Source: Ctenosaura bakeri
Lineage: Eukaryota > Chordata > Lepidosauria > Squamata > Iguanidae
Direction: 5' to 3'
Assembly (NCBI GenBank): GCA_948474755.1
Contig: CAOLHI010000056.1
Coordinates: 558,001-622,000 of the forward strand
Length of the DNA stretch: 64,000 nucleotides
In this document: positions 58,300 to 64,000 of the stretch, piece by piece
How the letters are laid out: each line of letters starts with the position of its first letter
Position numbering within the stretch: the first letter of the stretch is position 1
Made by a program: the position numbers and the translations under genes
The notes under the pieces: model-generated
The model's input: the letters and a program-made list of their open reading frames with translations, nothing else
What the model was told of the DNA's origin: nothing
Databases searched by the model: none

Positions 58300-59568
58300 A
58301 AACTTTTAAAAATGTTGTAGTCCAATGGTTCTTAACCTGTGGGGCTTGGACCCCCTAGGAGGCTGTGATGTCCTCACAGAGGAACTGCAAAGACTTGAAG
58401 ACATGTTATGAGCTTTTTCAGTTAAAATAGAAAGGAAAAATGAATGAAAGAAAAGAAGAAAGAAAGAAAAGACAAATTCGTATGGAATCATTCCAATAAA
58501 AAAAGTATAATAGGAGTGTGTGCATTTACTTATTTCTCCTTTCTCTCCAAATCTGAAGATGCTTGAAAACTTTGAAGACCCTCGATAACTCTAAATAAAT
58601 ATTTGATGCACTTTAGGGTTTTAAATCTTGAGTTTTGTCTTGGTGGTCCATGGCAATAGAAGATATTTAAAGGGATTCAAGTGGTAAAGGAAAAATCATA
58701 GCCATTTGTTGATTTCCAGTGATGAGCAATTCAAAAGAGAAAGAGTCCTATTTCTAAACTGAGACTTGGGCTCTGGCCCATGTTGGATCCTTCAGTCTTC
58801 AAACTGGCCTGAGATAAACTGGGCTATCTTCCTTGCCCCTGGTTGCCAAACTGGGCCTTAAACCAAACGTTTTGGTCTGTGCACATCTAATATATAAAAG
58901 TCAAAAAGTTTCTTTGTCTGTGTCTGGTGAAGAACTCATATAATTGGCTGCCTAAGAAGAGTCTATGGACTCCTGGGATTGGCAGTTTAGGGAGGGGCCT
59001 TTAGAATTCTCAGCCAGGGAGCTCTTGAGCCTCAGTCAACTGTTTTGAATAGACCAGTTGCTATAGAGACGAGACCCGGCAGCAAAGAGGAGGGCAGTAT
59101 ATTCCCTCAGGAACTCAACCTCTGTATGTTAATAACTAGTGAATACAGATTAGATTGGGGAAATGTTACGGGCACTGGACAAGACAGTTTGGGAAATTAG
59201 AAACACAGGATCTCAAAACTTTCTAACAAGTATTACCTATGAGAAAATAAAATCCTGGGCAATGCCAGGTATATATGCTAGTTCCTAATATTAAAGTCTA
59301 GGCTCTTGGCATCTCTGCATTAAGGCTTTGATGGACTAAGACAGACAAAGAAGTACCCAATATGCTAGAGGCCTTGCTTGTATCAGTTCTTGTTCTTAAA
59401 GGAGCACAGGAGCCAGGCCAGTAAAACAGGTGGCAACCCTAAACGGAAGGCAAAATTGTCACCCCTCACTAACTCTGGGCCCAAAAACACAATTATTTTG
59501 GCACCTCGGCACCCTTAGGGAAGGATTCAGGGGCTGGGAAGGAAAGAATCAGAAAGACCTCTTCCTTT

Positions 59569-59599
<31 letters not shown>

Positions 59600-60187
59600 G
59601 CCAAGACAGGCAGGGTAGAGGCAGTCAAAGAGCTGCCAAGCTACACGACAAACCCATGAGCGACTCCAAAAGTCGCTGCCGCCACCAGCTCCAGCTCCTT
59701 GTAGGTTTTGCCAACAGGCCAGATGCTGTGGGTTGCTGGGGAAGACATGTCCGCAGCTTGACGTCCCAGTTTTCGTGAGGGCTTTCCAAAAGCAGCGGTG
59801 CAGCTTGCTAAGGTGAAGGGGATGCCAACTCCCCATTACAGTCATTCCCTCCTCTTGATAATGTTTCAGACTCAGGGGGAATAGAGGCGGTGTAAAAGGG
59901 AAGTCTTTTTTTTTTCATGCAAAAATAAAATACAGCTACACCTCCCCTAAGGAAGTCAAAGTGTTCCTGGAGCCACCATTCAATCTATAGTGATCTTGAT
60001 TGGGCAAATTCAAGTTGCATGAAAGATTGTTCCGTCCTGGAATATTGGCAGCAGAGACTGCCCAACAGGATTGGCAGGTGGTCCCAAGGATGCAATGTAT
60101 GGCTGACTAATGACCAGGCAAGTGTTATATCTGCCTATTTTTCACCAAAACCAGATAATTCCTTTATTACCAAATTGCAGTATCACA
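58300..60187. other. Mostly non-coding unique DNA
   Basis: No gene is seen. A fragment of a family A centre lies at 58975-59042 (GGCAGTTTAGGGAGGGGCC and AGAATTCTCAGCCAGGGAG). A TTTA microsatellite lies at 59567-59600, followed by 250 bp of unclassified, possibly SINE-derived sequence. Confidence 0.4.
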
Positions 60188-60389
60188 GATCATTTCCGCA
60201 CTGCACTGTTATAGTGCTATTATTCCACTTTCAATATCCTGTGGAATCCTGGGGTTTGCAGTTTTGGGAGGGGCCTTTAGAATTCTTAGCCAGAGAGCAT
60301 TTTGGTTTCAGGAAACTACAAACCCTAGAATTCAACAGGATGCTGAAAGTGGAAGAATAGCACTATAACATTGTAGTGCAGAATTGGCC
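60188..60389. mobile_element. Family A MITE, long subtype, copy 19
   Basis: Both arms and the standard centre are present (TTTAGAATTCTTAGCCAGAG). The end is GCAGAATTGGCC. Confidence 0.8.
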
Positions 60390-60410
60390 ACAGAATCATA
60401 GAATGATAGG

Positions 60411-61048
60411 GGCCATTTCTGCACTACACTGCTATAGTGCTATTATTCTACTTTCAACATCCTGTGGAATTCTGGGGTTTGTAGTTTACTGAGGCCAAAT
60501 AGCTCTCTGACTAAGGCCCTTTTTGCACGCAGTTTCTTTTGCGAGAGGGCCCGTTGAGCGTCGCGTAAATGGGAGCGGCGGTCCATATGACACACTCCCA
60601 TTTACGCGACACTCAAGAGCCTAAAGCAGGCCGAGCAAGGATTTTTTTTATTTTCGGCTCTAAGCCGAAAATGCTGCGCGGTCGCGCAATGCTCCCGGGG
60701 CCCTCGCGCACTTACCTTCCCTGCGGTGTGTCGGGCAAGCCAGGCTGGTTGCACTTCCTCCCCCAGTGCAGCCTACAACTCCCAGGCTGCATTGCGGAAG
60801 GAAGGGGCGGGGTGTTCGCGTGACGGCCGCGTGACCGGCAACCCAGCCGTGGGAGAACGGAGGAGCGATGCGAGTGCCTCGCGCAAGAGGCTGCTTGCGC
60901 GAACGGCACCCCCCACCTCTGCGAGCGGGTAACGTGCGGAAAGGGCCTAAGAATTCTAAATACCCCTTCTTAATCTGCAAACCCCAGGATTCCATAGGAG
61001 GCTGAAAGTGGAATAATAGCACTAAAATAGTGTAGTGTGGAAATGGCC
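60411..61048. mobile_element. Family A MITE, long subtype, copy 20, split by family B
   Basis: AGG flanks both ends (60408-60410 and 61049-61051). The left arm runs to 60514 and the right arm resumes at 60948. Confidence 0.85.
60515..60947. mobile_element. Family B GC-rich MITE, copy 3
   Basis: The ends are GGCCCTTTTTGCACGC and GCGGAAAGGGCC, flanked by TAA (60512-60514 and 60948-60950). Internally it has a GCGTCGCGTAAATGGGAG arm, its inverse near 60600, the palindrome TTTTCGGCTCTAAGCCGAAA, and the AGCCTACAACTCCCAGGCTG word. It is the cleanest copy. Confidence 0.85.
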
Positions 61049-61098
61049 AGGGTTGGAAGGGACTACAAGGGCCATATAGTCCAACTCTCTGTTGTATC

Positions 61099-61450
61099 AG
61101 AAAACGCACAACATGCTATACTGATAAATGACTGTTGCATCCAAAGTGCACACCAATGCTAACCACGAGGACTAGAAACTTCCTTCTTTTAAGTAAAAAT
61201 TTACATATTCTGCTATACAATACAGATCTTTCTTTCAGTTTCTCTCTCCCTTTCTGGGGCTTAAAAACTACCTGTCTTTCACATAGTCCACTCTGAGTAA
61301 TAATGTCAGAAATATTCAATTTCATATTCTTGCTAATCATGCCATCCTCACTGTGAGCAATTTTGACTTTCACCTCTCTTTTGACTTCACTGTCTTCAGG
61401 CTCAGGCCCAAGCCTGTGTGTTGTGAACGTACCTGAAAATGTTATACTAC
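61099..61450. other. Non-coding, possibly part of a Penelope-like element
   Basis: Nothing is directly recognised. The sequence was continuous with 62759 onward before the L1 insertion. Confidence 0.3.
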
Positions 61451-62487
61451 TAGCTTGCAAACTTGGGTCTAGCTTCCTTGACTACAATGCGGCCCTCTCC
61501 TTTTCCCACAGCCTTCCACTTTTCTGAGCATTATTATCTTTTCTTATGTCATCTCATGTTATGTCCAAAATATGATAGTTGATATATGCCCAACATTGGA
61601 AAGAAAAGATAGATATTGGCCCTTTTCGCATTAGTCTTCTCGCGCGAGCGGGGGAGGGCGGCTCGTGCATGAAGCCTTCTCCGGGAGGCTGCCGCTTCCC
61701 TCCTCCTTCCTTCCACAGGCGAAGGAATGAGTGGGGAAGCGGCAGCCTCCCGGAGGCGGCGGCGGCTCACGCATCCATCCATCCCCCCCCGCGCGCGAGA
61801 AAGGAACCTGTCCCCTCCATCCCCCCCGCGCGCGCTAGAAAGGTGCTCCTCCCGTCCGCCCCCCGCGCGCGCGCGAGAGAGAAAGGCACTCCTCCCGTCT
61901 GCCCCCCCGCGCACGCGAGAGAGAAAGGCGCTCCTCCCGTCTGCCCCCCCCGCGCGTGAGAGAGAAAGGCGCTCCTCCCATCTGCCCCCCCTCGCGCGTG
62001 AAGCAGGACATGTCGCGTGAGCGCCCCGCCCCGTCCCTTCCTTCCGCAGGGGTGGAGGGAAGGAAGTGCGACCCGGCCGGCTCCCGGACGCTCCACATGA
62101 AAGGTAAGTGCGCGCAGGCGCCGGAAGCGTTGTGCGAGCGCGGGTGATTTTCGCTTGGAAGCGAAAATCAAAAAACCAGCGCTCGCGCCGCTTCAGCCCC
62201 GTGAGCCCGGCGGAAGTGGGAGTGAGTCGTGCGGAGTGACACTTCCACTCCTGCGAGGCTCACGGGGCTGTCGCGCAAGAAAAGGCCCGTGCGAAAAGGG
62301 CCATTGACTTAGGAGAGTTGAAACTAAAAGTTCTGAATATGGTAAGAGACAGAAAAATTAGCATTTTCTTTGAAAAACAAACCTATCCAGAACTTTGAAA
62401 GGGAATGGAAAAGAGTCTTAGACTGGATAAAAACATAAATGTATAAGAAACCAACCAACCAACCAGCCAACCAGCCAACCAACGAAA

Positions 62488-62522
<35 letters not shown>

Positions 62523-62743
62523 ATCAATCAATCAATCAATCAATCAAAACTGTTCTTTTCTTATGTAAATAGAAATGTAACTGTTCTTCTCTTCTGTAAA
62601 TGGAAACAAATTAGATTCAACTGGGGATATAAGCATGGAAGTAGGGGTGGGGGAGTAGGATATGTCAGTAATGATGTATATCCACTCAGGTTTTTTTTTT
62701 TTTTGTAACTAAATTTTCAATAAAAATATGGAAACAAAAAAAA
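61451..62743 (+). mobile_element. L1-mediated insertion with BovB-like 5' part and nested MITE
   Basis: A 15-base direct repeat, AAAATGTTATACTAC, brackets the segment (61436-61450 and 62744-62758). The right end has TTCAATAAAAATATGGAAAC and an A-rich tail, like the L1 end at 56931. The 5' part (about 61470-61600) looks like BovB sequence, with a minus-strand frame reading QLSYFGHNMR. Family B copy 4 lies within. Simple repeats at 62444-62546 (CCAA, AAAT, CAAT) are part of it. Confidence 0.7.
61618..62302. mobile_element. Family B GC-rich MITE, copy 4, with internal tandem repeats
   Basis: The ends are GGCCCTTTTCGCA and GTGCGAAAAGGGCC, flanked by ATT (61615-61617 and 62303-62305). The interior holds a tandem array (61780-62005) of units of about 40 bp and the stem TTTTCGCTTGGAAGCGAAAA. 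Its core differs from the other copies. Confidence 0.8.
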
Positions 62744-62758
62744 AAAATGTTATACTAC

Positions 62759-62860
62759 AGTCCATCAATCTGATGGAAGCGAGCATAGACCATGAAAACT
62801 CAAGCTATAATAATTGAGTTAGTCTTTACATTTCCACAGAATTCTTTGTTGCTTGTGCTT
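62759..62860 (+). mobile_element. Penelope-like element remnant with hammerhead-like core
   Basis: The sequence holds CTGATGG at 62770, GAAA at 62794-62797, and a 6-bp stem ACTCAA/TTGAGT (62798-62803 and 62814-62819). Words such as GAGTTAGTCTTTACA follow. This order matches CTGATGA...GAAA hammerhead motifs known from Penelope-like retroelements, but the core A after CTGATG is G and stem II is poor. Confidence 0.4.
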
Positions 62861-62911
62861 CAGTAGTTTGGAAAATATTCAGGAGATGCCTAAGGGGAAA
62901 GGCTAGTCCAA

Positions 62912-63113
62912 GGTCATTTCTGCACCACACTGTTATGGTGCTATTATTCCACTTTCAATTTCCTATGGAATCCTGGGGTTTACAATTTAGGGAGGGGCCT
63001 TTAGAATTCTCAGCCAGGGAGCTCTTTGGCCTCAGGAAACTACAGACCCCAGAATTCCACAGGAGATCAAAAGTGGACTAATAGCACTTTAACAGTGTAG
63101 AGCAGAAATGGCC
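62912..63113. mobile_element. Family A MITE, long subtype, copy 21
   Basis: CAA flanks both ends. The left end is GGTCATTTCTGCACC and the right end GCAGAAATGGCC. The centre carries TTTAGAATTCTCAGCCAGGG. Confidence 0.85.
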
Positions 63114-63134
63114 CAAAATGTTGACTATAAACTA

Positions 63135-63565
63135 GGCCCTTTTTGCACCTTACTTTCGTCGCAGCAGTGGGGAGCGGCACTCGCGCAAGCAGCCATTTGC
63201 ACGAGCCGCTCACGGCAGCCCTTCTGCCTCCCGCAGCGGCTTGCTGGTTGCGCGATCGTCGCACTAGCACCCAGCCCCTTCCTTTCGCAGCGCAGCCTGG
63301 GAGCTGTAGGCTGCACGGGGGGAGGAAGCGCAATCGGGCCGGCTTGTTCGGTGCATTGCACGCAGGTAAGTGCGCGAGGACCCTGCGAGCATTGCGCGAC
63401 CACGCAGTATTTTTGGCTAAGAGCCAAAAATAAGAAAATGCACGCACATCCCGCTTTAGGCTCCTGAGCGTCGCATGAATGGGAATGCATCATATGGAAC
63501 GATGTTCCCATTTACGTGATGCTCAAGGGGCCCTCGTGCAAAAAAAACTGTGTGCGTAAAGGACC
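63135..63565. mobile_element. Family B GC-rich MITE, copy 5
   Basis: In reverse orientation to copy 3: the AGCCTGGGAGCTGTAGGCTG word lies at 63294. CTA flanks both ends (63132-63134 and 63566-63568). It keeps the TTTTTGGCTAAGAGCCAAAA palindrome. Confidence 0.8.
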
Positions 63566-63691
63566 CTAGAGTGGACTAGTTTTCCACTACGTAAGTGGAA
63601 AAATGAGAGGATTCTGTAACAGAACTGATGTGTAACTCTGCATATGGAGATTTACATGGTAAAACCTTAATGCAGGATCTTGGTTTAGATG

Positions 63692-63697
63692 TTTATT
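63692..63697 (-). terminator. Polyadenylation signal candidate
   Basis: On the minus strand this reads AATAAA, about 190 bases beyond the candidate stop codon at 63886-63888. It supports, but does not prove, a terminal exon. Confidence 0.3.
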
Positions 63698-63885
63698 TAC
63701 CAAGTTCCCGTTGATTCAATGGGTCCAATCTAATTGTGACGAACAATTGGACTTATACTTAAAAAGGGCAGTCTGATTGCCTTCATGTTGATTTCCCGTA
63801 ATTCCTGTGAAAAACAGGAGCACTCTAGGAAAATTCAAAAGGCGGTTTCCATATCTGACCACTCAGCAATGTTCAGAGTGCTTCT

Positions 63886-63930
63886 TTAATCATCTTCATC
63901 GTCTACATTTGTGTCTTCATTGTCATCATC
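63886..63930 (-). CDS. Possible last coding exon of an unidentified gene (acidic C-terminus)
   Basis: On the minus strand a TATAG acceptor-like word at 63935-63931, after CCTGTTCCGT, is followed by 14 codons reading DDDNEDTNVDDEDD and then TAA. The short run cannot be assigned to a family. Acidic C-terminal tails of this kind occur in many nuclear and chaperone-type proteins. A downstream AATAAA fits a 3' untranslated region. Against it, the same bases also give a strong plus-strand donor (ACAG then GTAAGTG at 63944/63945), and the codons could arise from a GATGAT-like simple sequence. The rest of the gene would lie right of the window. Confidence 0.3.
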   Translation of the reverse strand, partial: DDDNEDTNVDDEDD

Positions 63931-64000
63931 CTATAACGGAACAGGTAAGTGTCTATGATGAACCCTTTGGCATGGGGGCAATTCTCTTGCCCGAGGAAGC

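Larger units (their letters stand above)
60391..61098 (-). mobile_element. CR1 3' end holding two nested MITEs
   Basis: The reversed CR1 terminus CAGAATCATAGAATGATAGG at 60391-60410 continues at 61049 with AGGGTTGGAAGGGACTACAA. The DNA between is family A copy 20 containing family B copy 3. Confidence 0.8.

Overview
The window is vertebrate nuclear DNA, most probably from a squamate reptile (lizard). The argument rests on the repeats: tRNA-derived Sauria-type SINEs, a BovB (RTE) LINE whose 3' end matches the SINE tails, 5S rRNA-derived SINEs, CR1 and L1 LINEs, and two abundant non-autonomous DNA transposon families. The genus cannot be read from this. There are no bacterial operons, CRISPR arrays or phage. 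Most open reading frames lie in repeats or pyrimidine-rich tracts and are not genes.

The one recognisable host gene is the homeobox gene OTX2, on the minus strand. Its first coding exon (9147-9243) and homeobox exon (7220-7371) are intact and encode residues 1-83. As far as I can recall the mammalian protein, they are identical to it. The large last exon, with the rest of the homeodomain and the transactivation tail, is not in the window. It should lie beyond the left edge, so 1-7219 is read as intron. To the right, 9.2-33 kb is the 5' side of OTX2. It is relatively GC-rich and poor in transposons, with candidate non-coding first exons and promoters near 15.1-15.7 kb and 20.2-20.8 kb, candidate regulatory stretches rich in TAAT cores, long pyrimidine tracts and many microsatellites.

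From about 33 kb to the right end the DNA is repeat-dominated. Family A is a hairpin MITE of about 100-200 bp with ends like GGCCATTTCYGCAC and 3-bp target duplications (22 copies or fragments in the window, plus one doubtful fragment). Family B is a GC-rich element of about 430-980 bp with related ends (GGCCCTTTTTGCAC) and 3-bp duplications (5 copies). Both look like non-autonomous PIF/Harbinger-type elements, and no transposase is present. They form clear nests with CR1, L1, Sauria SINE and 5S SINE copies. Several nests keep readable target-site duplications, so insertion order can be reconstructed.

The far right edge may hold the last coding exon of a second, unidentified minus-strand gene with a very acidic C-terminus. 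I found no convincing undescribed functional system. The most unusual structures are a 98-bp perfect inverted duplication that includes unique flanking DNA, a 108-bp near-perfect hairpin beside a candidate OTX2 promoter, two L1 insertions with recoverable target duplications, and a decayed hammerhead-like motif.
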